The position numbers and the translations under genes are program-made. Shown here one piece after another: positions 9,401 through 14,353 of a stretch of 14,353 bases of DNA. The stretch is from Kiritimatiellales bacterium (GTDB taxonomy: Bacteria > Verrucomicrobiota > Kiritimatiellia > Kiritimatiellales > Pontiellaceae). The DNA is taken from the NCBI GenBank assembly GCA_015486775.1, contig WFRA01000391.1, positions 1 through 14,353 of the forward strand. Reading direction: 5' to 3'. How positions within the stretch are numbered: position 1 is the first letter of the stretch; every line of letters starts with the position of its first letter. Under the pieces are notes generated by a model. The model ran no database searches. It worked only from the letters and a program-made list of their open reading frames with translations, and was not told the DNA's origin.

Positions 9401-9765
9401 ATTCGTTGACGGGAGGGGCTGGTGACGATGAGGATTCGGACGGCCTGGCCAACCTTGGCGAATATGCCTTTGGCGGCGATCCAACCAATGCAGCCGACCA
9501 AGGCATCACTCCAGAATATTATCTTGCCGAGTCGGGAGGAACCAACTGCTTTGGCTATGTCTATCCCGTTCTGTCGGATCCCAACAGCGGTCTGCTATAC
9601 GATCTGGAAGTGACGGATGATCTGGTTTCCACCCCGTGGACCAATGGCGGGTATATCGTTGTCGGAACGAACATCACGGGCGGGAATCTCAATTTTGTCA
9701 CCAACCGGATTGCGATGGAAGGCCCGGCGCAGCGCTTTGTCCGGCTGGTTGTTCGGCAACGGTAA
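6457..9765 (+). CDS. Secreted sialidase-like BNR protein with ricin-type lectin and LamG domains
   Basis: This encodes 1102 residues. The start at 6457 follows AGGAGG (6446-6451) at five bases; a TTG at 6415 has no ribosome site. The signal peptide ends near Ser-Ser-Ser-Glu-Ala. Order: N-terminal jelly-roll-like domain shared with the two genes downstream (about 24-241); ricin-type beta-trefoil with three evenly spaced QxW motifs (QHW 306, QEW 350, QRW 395); a BNR/sialidase-like propeller with Asp boxes SADGGETW (439) and STDHGFTW (486); LamG domain (about 763-972); calcium-binding stretch DDEDSDGLANLGEY (from 990) and a short C-terminal domain. Asp boxes mark the sialidase superfamily, whose members hydrolyse or bind sialosides and other glycans. 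A clear FRIP motif with the first catalytic arginine is not found, so true sialidase activity is uncertain. The ricin-type lectin and LamG modules suggest carbohydrate attachment. It ends the first operon block. Confidence 0.88.
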   Translation: MGRIGVVFLIVFLGVVGSSSEATLVANEGFDYATGTLDGQNDPVDGFRWGWSTSSYNVEAGSLDMYNLPFATRGGKMVGSGGARRTLGFQGLGLDKDNLIDLSSNDTVYMSVMLARQPGNWVELRLMDGSYSTDLIKFGLGSNDKFTARMNGTSAYGGMVASADAYFAVLKIVAHASGNDEIFLKGYSASDAIDLNEPDCWTAVNTADMNVVIGKLDFTATAGAIAKIDELRIGTSWADVVPDENRRPPFMHPSFKHVFKTTYQYRIYDDSGAASPRCLAVDGTVGYADGSPVKLMDEDDRRVLGQHWYAYPLPDGKFRLRTVNDSFCMQSGANDGDPVQLYSEVGGSNQEWNAVALSDGKIAFQGGGSGLCLEATSFADNTPLDVGAWQDDSRQRWTLKNQEPLLSPYILKDSNGELLVFFRDVLHSADNNRGFLYASADGGETWAERHVFEQSIYEPTLFVLDGALYMLYMDSDDATKLQLKKSTDHGFTWSNHVLATYPYPIETGGGADVLVLDGFLFWGFFDAGGSGSWPEMFRLRAASCPVGADLANSANWTITDPLPFPTAPAVPGTRNGWLEPNCVEGPDGRVWLVARVDKTPSGDAAAVLKVSADRTSLEFTNQYPAPGNETGFIHAPWAGSSTFHMVRDSVSERYLVMSNPYLGDPSSSTRNPAARNILALYETVDLKNYQLVKTLVDDDSYEDWSQSVWRTGFQSPTFVIDGSCLKYVCRTAYRGFGDYHDGNMITYHELENFRDRLSPDGEMAWYRFDSPEDPGYDSSKMGGNFAAISGAAYAPDGRYGGCLKFDGIDDSLALMHRVSPKLEGADVVALSVWIKNDTLPAGHIFSSAIDALHAGLEVFVESSGIRVAGRSEPGDAYQSRSFAFVSSGEWHHLVAQWDFGNDTMRLWLDKVEQTGTGSVSFGSSRYQRGSPARQDRIGCTFYDSDYFDGCIDEFHIYGRALDSGEITALYNGPGYGGWSSSYSLTGGAGDDEDSDGLANLGEYAFGGDPTNAADQGITPEYYLAESGGTNCFGYVYPVLSDPNSGLLYDLEVTDDLVSTPWTNGGYIVVGTNITGGNLNFVTNRIAMEGPAQRFVRLVVRQR
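6526..7179 (+). repeat. Paralogous N-terminal domain, copy A (within the sialidase-like gene)
   Basis: These 218 codons are closely similar to copies B and C downstream, at both protein and DNA level. Shared landmarks are N/Y-E-G/S-F-x-Y, GQNDP-x-DGF, GSGGA-R, GLGLD, VKFGL-x-SNDKF and a final IDE(I/L)RIG-x-x-W-x-DV. It is most likely a beta-sandwich of the concanavalin-like type. This copy is joined to lectin and propeller domains. Confidence 0.85.
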
Positions 9766-9976
9766 AGGGGTGGAAGCGACCGGTCGGGGCGGCATGTCCG
9801 GGCGGCTATTTGTGGATGAATAAAATAAGGTGAAATTTTGATTGCAATAATTTCAGAAAGGAGTTACACAGATCGACGGTTGCTTGGCATGGTGCCGGGC
9901 GATGGTCGGCAGGCAAGGTGCTTGCCATTTCCGGGGATGGTTTTTCCGGGAATAACCAAAACCAAGGAGAAGTAAA
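9766..9976 (+). other. Hairpin-rich intergenic region between the sialidase-like and PEP-CTERM genes
   Basis: This stretch of 211 bases holds no convincing gene. It contains a 10-base palindrome CGACCGGTCG (9777-9786); a strong hairpin with arms TGAAATTTTG (9831-9840) and CAA-T-AATTTCA (9845-9855), ten pairs with one bulge around a 4-base loop; a Shine-Dalgarno-like AAAGGAG (9857-9863) with no normal start behind it; a GGCA/TGCC hairpin (9886-9896); and a GGCAAG/CTTGCC hairpin with a 3-base loop (9912-9926). None has a clear U-tract, so a role in mRNA stability or partial read-through control is more likely than simple termination. A frame from TTG 9838 to TAA 9975 (45 codons) is open but resembles nothing I recognise. 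Confidence 0.5.
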
Positions 9977-10792
9977 ATGGGAAGGAGAAACATGATGATA
10001 AAGAGAAGCATGGCATTGTTGCTAGTATCGTTGCTCGTGGTTGCAACTTCGGAGGCCGCGCTGATGGCCAATGAGGGTTTTGATTATGCAGTCGGAGACC
10101 TGAATGGACAGAACGATCCGAACGACGGCTTTCGTTGGGGATGGTCCACAAGCACCTACAATGTCGAGGCTGGTAGTCTGTCGATGACCAACTATCCGCT
10201 CGCCACAAGGGGAGGGAAGATGGCTGGATCGGGGGGAGCCCGCAGAACCTTCGGCTTCCGGGATCTGGGTCTGGACAAGGACAACCTGATCGACTTCTCT
10301 ACCGACGACACCATTTATATGAGTGTTATGCTGCAGCGAGATGCCGCAGCGACCTGGGTCGAGTTGAGGCTGATGGATGGGAGCTACTCGACCGACTTGG
10401 TAAAGTTCGGTCTTGGCAGCAACGACAAGTTTACCGCCCGGATGAATGGCACCAACGCATTTGGGGGAACGGTCAATGGTTCCGATACGCAATTGGTTAT
10501 TCTCAAAATCATGTCGCGCGCCACGGGCAACGACGAAATCTTCGTACAGGGTTATTCCGAGGCCGATACGATTGGGAGCGAGCCGACCACATGGAGTGCA
10601 TCCAACAGCGCCGACATGAGCGATGTGATCGCGAAGCTGGATTTTACCGCCAGTGGCGGTCATACGGCTCGGATCGACGAAATCCGCATCGGATCGGAAT
10701 GGCAGGATGTGATCCCCGAGCCAAGCGTGCTTGGCCTGATGGCTGTTGTCGGTGGAGGGCTTGTCTTTATCCGCAAGCGTTTCATGCTGTAA
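9977..10792 (+). CDS. Exported PEP-CTERM protein with the shared N-terminal domain
   Basis: This encodes 271 residues from ATG 9977, which has AAGGAG (9964-9969) at seven bases. Starts at 9992 or 9995 also have a GGAG (9984-9987), and the 9995 start aligns best with the next paralogue (MIKRSMALL against MIKKSMALL); the signal peptide is intact either way, ending near Ser-Glu-Ala. The mature part is almost entirely the paralogous jelly-roll-like domain also found at the N-terminus of the sialidase-like protein. The C-terminus is a standard PEP-CTERM signal: Pro-Glu-Pro at 247-249, a hydrophobic helix (250-265), then Arg-Lys-Arg (266-268). Known exosortase systems cut such tails and anchor the protein to the outer surface or extracellular matrix. 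No exosortase gene is in the window. It may be a surface-displayed glycan-binding partner of the enzymes upstream; this is inference. Confidence 0.88.
   Translation: MGRRNMMIKRSMALLLVSLLVVATSEAALMANEGFDYAVGDLNGQNDPNDGFRWGWSTSTYNVEAGSLSMTNYPLATRGGKMAGSGGARRTFGFRDLGLDKDNLIDFSTDDTIYMSVMLQRDAAATWVELRLMDGSYSTDLVKFGLGSNDKFTARMNGTNAFGGTVNGSDTQLVILKIMSRATGNDEIFVQGYSEADTIGSEPTTWSASNSADMSDVIAKLDFTASGGHTARIDEIRIGSEWQDVIPEPSVLGLMAVVGGGLVFIRKRFML
10061..10714 (+). repeat. Paralogous N-terminal domain, copy B
   Basis: This copy has the same 218-codon length as copy A and is the most similar to it. Stretches of DNA such as the region around 10375-10460 and its counterpart at 6834-6922 are nearly identical, which points to a recent duplication. 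It is followed directly by the PEP-CTERM tail. Confidence 0.87.
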
Positions 10793-10818
10793 TTACTGTT
10801 CTATTCGAAATTGTTGCG

Positions 10819-10845
10819 AAAACCGGGGCAGTGCTCCCCGATTTT
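10819..10845 (+). terminator. Probable intrinsic terminator after the PEP-CTERM gene
   Basis: The arms CGGGG (10824-10828) and CCCCG (10836-10840) enclose a 7-base loop. They are flanked by AAAA (10819-10822) and TTTT (10842-10845), which extend the stem across one C/A mismatch and supply the U-tract. It sits 26 bases after the stop codon. A second, weaker hairpin CTGAC/GTCAG follows at 10850-10869. If functional, the next gene needs its own promoter or read-through; I could not assign a convincing promoter in the remaining 50 bases. Confidence 0.65.
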
Positions 10846-10901
10846 CCTTCTGACTCCTCACTGGGTCAGGTAGCGAGATAAAAAAATTAACGGAGAATGA
10901 A

Positions 10902-11909
10902 ATGATTAAGAAAAGCATGGCATTATTGTTCCTGTCGTTGTTGGTGTTAGGAACCTCTTCGCAGGCCGTCTTGATGGGCTACGAGAGTTTTAATTATCCG
11001 GACGGATCGCTGAATGGGCAAAATGATCCAAGCGACGGGTTTAAATTCCAATGGTATACGAGTACCTATTCGGTGGATACCAATGGATTGAGCATGCCCA
11101 ACTATCCGCTTGCGGCGGAGGGGGGCGCAATGTCCGGATCGGGTGGTGCGGTAAGGACGCTCACCTTTGAAGGGCTGGGGCTCGATTCTGTGGGCTTGAT
11201 CGACTTCTCTCAGGAACAAACCCGCTACCTCAGCGTCATGATGAAGCGAACCCCCGCGACCTGGATCGAGATGAGGCTACAGAATGCCGCCAAGGAGGAT
11301 GTAGTAAAATTCGGTCTTGCCAGCAATGACAAGTTTTCGGCGAGGATGGCGGGTTTGAACGCTTACGGCGGCGATTGCTCCACCTCCAATGCCTATTTTA
11401 TCGTGCTCAAGATCGTGGCACACAGTTCGGCGGACGACCAAATTTTCCTGAAAGGCTATTCCGGTTCCGACACGGTCGCTTCAGAGCCGACAAGCTGGAC
11501 TGTCGTAAACAGCACGAATCTGAACGATGTCCTCACCCGGGTGGATTTTACCGGAAAGTCCGGCTATGTCTCGATGGTTGACGAAATCGTTGTCGGAACA
11601 ACCTGGGAAGATGTGGCGGGCAACAACACCATCACTCCGGAGGCCGCCACCATCGTCAGTCTGGAACCCTATGCCGCAGGTGTTCTGGAAATGGTTGTCG
11701 ATGCCCCCACGCCAAGTCTTTCATATCCAAAGGGTATGGATGATCTTGTCGCAGGAAGCTGGACAAATGTCGGGCACTCCATCGATGGAAATGCCCCCTT
11801 CGTCGTGACCAATCTCGACTATTCAACGGATTCGGGGTCGAACAAGGTGATCTATCTGGAAGCTGACAAAGCAGTCGGGTTCTTCAAGATCGACGCGGTC
11901 GGGGAATAA
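10902..11909 (+). CDS. Exported protein with the shared N-terminal domain and a different C-terminal module
   Basis: This encodes 335 residues. GGAG (10892-10895) lies six bases before ATG 10902. The signal peptide MIKKSMALLFLSLLVLG ends near Ser-Ser-Gln-Ala. Residues about 24-239 are the third copy of the jelly-roll-like domain, more diverged than copies A and B. The last ~95 residues replace the PEP-CTERM tail with a small beta-rich domain that begins around ITPEAATIVSLEPY and ends GFFKIDAVGE; similar FFK/RFVRL-type endings are common on exported Verrucomicrobia-like proteins, and the sialidase-like protein here ends comparably. No membrane anchor or sorting signal is visible, so it is probably released or periplasmic. 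Its function is unknown; a role in binding the same glycan as its paralogues is inferred. It is preceded by a probable terminator and followed by a 245-base leader region. Confidence 0.86.
   Translation: MIKKSMALLFLSLLVLGTSSQAVLMGYESFNYPDGSLNGQNDPSDGFKFQWYTSTYSVDTNGLSMPNYPLAAEGGAMSGSGGAVRTLTFEGLGLDSVGLIDFSQEQTRYLSVMMKRTPATWIEMRLQNAAKEDVVKFGLASNDKFSARMAGLNAYGGDCSTSNAYFIVLKIVAHSSADDQIFLKGYSGSDTVASEPTSWTVVNSTNLNDVLTRVDFTGKSGYVSMVDEIVVGTTWEDVAGNNTITPEAATIVSLEPYAAGVLEMVVDAPTPSLSYPKGMDDLVAGSWTNVGHSIDGNAPFVVTNLDYSTDSGSNKVIYLEADKAVGFFKIDAVGE
10971..11618 (+). repeat. Paralogous N-terminal domain, copy C
   Basis: This copy has 216 codons and is recognisable throughout as the same domain as A and B, but with more substitutions: for example FKFQWYTSTY replaces FRWGWSTSTY. 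It appears to be the oldest branch of the three. Confidence 0.83.
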
Positions 11910-12154
11910 AACAGGCCATCTTCTCCCAATGGGTTTTGGAGGCACATGCGCCAACGACAATCCATTGGGTATCCCGGAAATAGACGGGAATTTACAAAAC
12001 CTTTTGGTTTTTGTGCGGCGGTTTTCGACAACTGTTGGGGAGGACAGGGTTGCGAAACGCTCGTTCTTCCAAGCCTGCTGACTCCAGTAATTGGAACACA
12101 GACCATTGGTGTGGGCATCATGCTCACGAAACTCATCGATCTAAGGAAAAAACC
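11910..12154 (+). promoter_or_regulatory. Structured leader region before the aldolase gene
   Basis: This stretch of 245 bases holds a run of five potential hairpins. H1: CCCAATGG (11925-11932) with CCATTGGG (11962-11969), eight perfect pairs with a smaller TTGG/CCAA inside. H2: TCCCG/CGGGA (11972-11989). H3: AAAACC/GGTTTT with a TTTT loop (11996-12011). H4: GTTTTCGACAAC (12021-12032) with GTTGCGAAAC (12049-12058), ten pairs with two single-base bulges and a purine-rich 16-base loop. H5: TTCCAA/TTGGAA (12067-12096). AAGGA (12143-12147) then gives the ribosome site for the aldolase. This could be a cis-regulatory RNA, a weak terminator cluster, or a repeat remnant. I do not recognise a known riboswitch. 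Confidence 0.45.
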
Positions 12155-13090
12155 ATGACCAAGCAGATGCAACTCAAAGGGATCGTCCCGCCTCTCATTA
12201 CCCCGCTCAAGGACCGCGACACGCTGGATATCCAGGGTTTGGAAAAACTAATCGAGCATATGATCGGTGGCGGTATTCACGGTTTGTTTGCGCTGGGCAC
12301 CACGGGGGAGGGGCCTAGCCTCGGCTACCGCCTGCGAAAAGAGCTGATCCAGCGTGTTTGCCACCAAGTCGACAGGCGCATTCCGGTGGTGGTTGGGATC
12401 ACCGACACGGCGTTTGTCGAGTCGGTAAAACTCTCGCGAATTGCGGCGGAGGCCGGTGCGGATGGAGTGGTGCTTTCGACACCCTACTATTTCCCGGCAG
12501 GCCAGACCGAGTTGGAGGAATATGTTCGCAAGCTGGTTCCCGAACTCGCCCTGCCCGTGACGCTCTACAACATGCCTTCGCTCACCAAGGTCTGGTTCGA
12601 GATCGAAACGCTACGTCGCCTTTCCAATTTGGACGGGATTGTCGGGGTGAAGGACAGCAGCGGCGACATGGTTTACTATTCCAACCTCTGCAAACTCCAA
12701 ACCGAGCGTCCCGATTGGAGTTTCCTGATCGGTCCCGAGGAAAAAATGATTGAATCGATTTCCATGGGTGGGCGCGGTGGAGTGAACGGCGGTGCCAACG
12801 TCTATCCGAAGCTATTCGTGGAAGCCTACGAGGCGGCGGTGGCGGGCGACGCCGCACGTTGCGAAGTGCTACAGCAAAAAATAGAAGCTTTCGGCGAAAT
12901 CTATAGCATCGGAAAATATACCTCGCGCTTCATCAAGGCCACCAAATGCGCTGCGTCGGTGCTCGGTCTCTGCGATGACTTCATGGCCGAGCCCTTCAAC
13001 CGCTTTTATCCGCAGGATCGTGAAAAGCTTGAAGGCATCCTCAAAAAGATGGAGGTTGATTACCCTTCAGTGGCACTGGAACGCCTTTGA
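12155..13090 (+). CDS. DapA/NanA-family class I aldolase (N-acetylneuraminate lyase-like)
   Basis: This encodes 311 residues. ATG 12155 has AAGGA at seven bases. It is a full-length (beta/alpha)8 barrel with family landmarks in the expected places: GTTGE at 48-52 (binds the keto-acid carboxylate), catalytic Tyr138 in YNMPSLT, and Schiff-base Lys166 in GVKDSSGD. These positions match Tyr137 and Lys165 of E. coli NanA to within one residue. The arginine that true dihydrodipicolinate synthases carry in YNxPxRT is Leu here, which argues against a lysine-pathway role. GPEE at 193-196 resembles the GxDE substrate motif of sialic acid lyases, but the later GGVNGGAN differs from NanA. The enzyme should split a 2-keto-3-deoxy sugar acid into pyruvate and an aldehyde in the cytoplasm. 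The neighbouring sialidase-like gene and SSS symporter favour sialic acid; other keto-deoxy acids remain possible. Confidence 0.9.
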   Translation: MTKQMQLKGIVPPLITPLKDRDTLDIQGLEKLIEHMIGGGIHGLFALGTTGEGPSLGYRLRKELIQRVCHQVDRRIPVVVGITDTAFVESVKLSRIAAEAGADGVVLSTPYYFPAGQTELEEYVRKLVPELALPVTLYNMPSLTKVWFEIETLRRLSNLDGIVGVKDSSGDMVYYSNLCKLQTERPDWSFLIGPEEKMIESISMGGRGGVNGGANVYPKLFVEAYEAAVAGDAARCEVLQQKIEAFGEIYSIGKYTSRFIKATKCAASVLGLCDDFMAEPFNRFYPQDREKLEGILKKMEVDYPSVALERL

Positions 13091-13196
13091 TCCGCGAACT
13101 AGGGCATGTTCAAAAAAGGTAGTTTTTTCATGGGGTTGTAGATCAAGCTGGTGGGTTGGCTTCTTCCATGGTTTGGAAACGGAAGGGAGAAAATGT
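13091..13196 (+). other. Short intergenic region with two small inverted repeats
   Basis: The arms AAAAAA (13112-13117) and TTTTTT (13123-13128) lie around GGTAG, flanked by CATG on both sides, making a weak A/T stem. TTCCA (13164-13168) and TGGAA (13174-13178) form a second short hairpin, echoing the TTCCAA/TTGGAA pair in the leader of the aldolase. GGGAG (13185-13189) is the ribosome site for the symporter. Neither hairpin is a convincing terminator, so cotranscription of aldolase and symporter is likely. Confidence 0.35.
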
Positions 13197-14353
13197 ATGT
13201 GTCTTGGATGGATTGATATCGCGGTGCTGGCGGCCTATTTCGGGCTGACGATGGGAATGGGCTTTTTCTTTGCCCGGAAAAACACCAACACGGAAGAATA
13301 TTTCCTGGGCGGGCGCTCGTTCCCCGGATGGGCGCTCGGCCTAAGCCTGCTGGGCACCTCGATCAGCTCCGTCACCTTCATCGCCTTTCCGGCGGACACC
13401 TTCAAGACCACCTGGATCCGCTTCCTTCCCCACATCGTCTTCCCGGTCGCGGCCCTGGTCGCGGCGTGGTTCGTCCTGCCGTTCTTCCGGCGCGGGACGA
13501 TCTCCTCCGCCTATGAATACCTCGCCAAGCGGTTCGGCGGATCGGTCTCCTGCTATGCCGCCTCGGTCTTCCTGGTCATCCAACTGGTGCGCACCAGCAC
13601 GATCGTCTATCTCGTCTCGCTCCTGATGCAGTCGATCACGGGGCTGGACATGGTCTGGTGCATCCTGCTCACCGGCGGCATCACCGCGCTGTACACCACC
13701 ACCGGCGGGTTCGACGCGGTGATCTGGACGGACGTCCTGCAGACGCTCACGCTCATCTTCGGCTCCATTCTGATCCTGACGATCATCGTGCATGCGCTGC
13801 CCGGCGGGTTCGGGCAGATTGTCTCCGACGGCATCGCCAACCACAAGTTTTCGTTCGACCAATGGACGAAAGAGGGCGGCTACCAACCGCTGGTTCGGGG
13901 CTTCTCTTTCTCGCAAAAAACGGTTCTGATGCTGCTGGTCTCCGGCTTTGTGGGCTTTTTGACTGGGCAGTTCGACCAGACCTCGATCCAGCGCTGGTGC
14001 TCGGCGAAGTCCGCCAAGGAGGCGCGCAGTTCCATCTATTTTCTGGCCATCTCCAGCCTGCCGGTCTGGGGTAGCTTCATGCTGGTGGGCACCGCCATGT
14101 GGGTTTTTTTTCACCAGTTTCCCGACCCGACCGCCCAACAGATGCTCGACGGCACCCGCAAGGCCGAAGAGGTTGTTCCCTACTTCGTGATCAACTATCT
14201 CCCCCCCGGCATCACCGGGATCGTGATCGCCGCCGCGCTGGCCGCCGCGATGTCGTCGCTCAGCTCTAGCATCAACGCCGTCGGGATGGTCTGGGTGCAG
14301 GACATCTACCAAAAGTTCATGGTCAAAGACCGCGACGACAAGCACTACCTGAA
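13197..14353 (+). CDS. Sodium:solute symporter, SSS family (3' end beyond the window)
   Basis: About 385 residues are visible and the frame is still open at the window edge. ATG 13197 is chosen because GGGAG ends seven bases upstream and the frame from the ATG at 13193 stops after seven codons. The protein is a multi-pass membrane carrier. After the first helix comes NTEEYFLGGRSFPGW, the usual SSS loop before helix 2; GQFDQTSIQRWCSAKSAKEA is the conserved SSS segment; and a MSSLSSSIN stretch from residue 352 holds the serines that form the sodium site in characterised members. It should import a sugar or sugar acid with sodium across the inner membrane. Following the aldolase by 106 bases, it is the likely entry route for that enzyme's substrate; several known sialic acid importers are SSS proteins. 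The gene is visibly richer in G and C at third codon positions than the upstream genes. Confidence 0.92.
   Translation, partial: MCLGWIDIAVLAAYFGLTMGMGFFFARKNTNTEEYFLGGRSFPGWALGLSLLGTSISSVTFIAFPADTFKTTWIRFLPHIVFPVAALVAAWFVLPFFRRGTISSAYEYLAKRFGGSVSCYAASVFLVIQLVRTSTIVYLVSLLMQSITGLDMVWCILLTGGITALYTTTGGFDAVIWTDVLQTLTLIFGSILILTIIVHALPGGFGQIVSDGIANHKFSFDQWTKEGGYQPLVRGFSFSQKTVLMLLVSGFVGFLTGQFDQTSIQRWCSAKSAKEARSSIYFLAISSLPVWGSFMLVGTAMWVFFHQFPDPTAQQMLDGTRKAEEVVPYFVINYLPPGITGIVIAAALAAAMSSLSSSINAVGMVWVQDIYQKFMVKDRDDKHYL

Noticed and set aside
12011..12154. N-terminal extension of the aldolase from a TTG at 12011
   Set aside because: Family members start near MTKQMQLKGIVPPL; the extension is unlike the family, runs through the hairpin-rich leader, and ATG 12155 has a well-spaced AAGGA.
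13193..13216. Mini-ORF of seven codons at ATG 13193
   Set aside because: It is too short to be a supported gene and merely overlaps the symporter start in another frame.
13341..14345. Long open frame of 334 codons on the - strand
   Set aside because: It lies antisense to the SSS symporter, its predicted protein is low-complexity (Asp, Arg, Gly, His rich), and it is explained by G/C-rich third codon positions on the + strand.
1..14353. CRISPR array, tRNA, rRNA or insertion sequence
   Set aside because: I saw no regularly spaced direct repeats, no cloverleaf-like gene, no rRNA segment and no transposase; the only long repeats are the three coding domain copies and the paired LamG domains.

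Overview
This looks like a glycan-foraging locus from a bacterium of the PVC superphylum, most likely Kiritimatiellota or Verrucomicrobiota. That placement is an inference from gene style: LamG-like jelly rolls, an SHD1-type module, an exosortase (PEP-CTERM) tail, Verrucomicrobia-style calcium-binding C-terminal extensions, and GH20, sialidase-like and SSS transporter genes together. No rRNA, tRNA, CRISPR array or insertion sequence is visible. Every supported gene is on the + strand.

Layout. (1) 1-405: the C-terminal end of a GH20 beta-hexosaminidase. (2) 402/426-4502: a very large secreted protein in which two LamG-like domains bracket a right-handed beta-helix and an FG-GAP-like region. 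(3) 4535-6418: a protein with a TonB-like membrane anchor (including an SxxxH motif) and a Pro/Lys-rich stalk, but carrying a PA14-like region and an SHD1-like module instead of a TonB C-terminal domain. (4) 6457-9765: a secreted multidomain protein with a paralogous N-terminal domain, a ricin-type lectin with three QxW motifs, a sialidase-like BNR propeller, a LamG domain and a calcium-binding tail. Genes 1-4 are separated by -4 to 38 bases and read as one operon. (5) 9977-10792 and 10902-11909: two stand-alone proteins built on the same N-terminal domain as gene 4, one ending in PEP-CTERM and one in a different C-terminal module, with a probable terminator between them. (6) 12155-13090: a DapA/NanA-type aldolase behind a 245-base hairpin-rich leader. 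(7) 13197-window end: an SSS-family sodium:solute symporter, cut by the window edge.

Together the genes suggest an outside-to-inside pathway. Hexosaminidase and a lectin-bearing sialidase-like protein trim an aminosugar-containing, possibly sialylated, glycan. Large adhesive proteins and the paralogous domain proteins bind or display it. The symporter imports the released sugar acid, and the aldolase cleaves it to pyruvate plus an aldehyde. Sialic acid is the favoured substrate but is not proven: no nanE, nanK, nagA or nagB is in view.

The most unusual points are: an apparent ATG-to-ATA change at the best-placed start of the 1358-codon gene; the TonB-like/PA14-like/SHD1 fusion; the three-copy domain family with interchangeable C-termini; and the structured leader before the aldolase.
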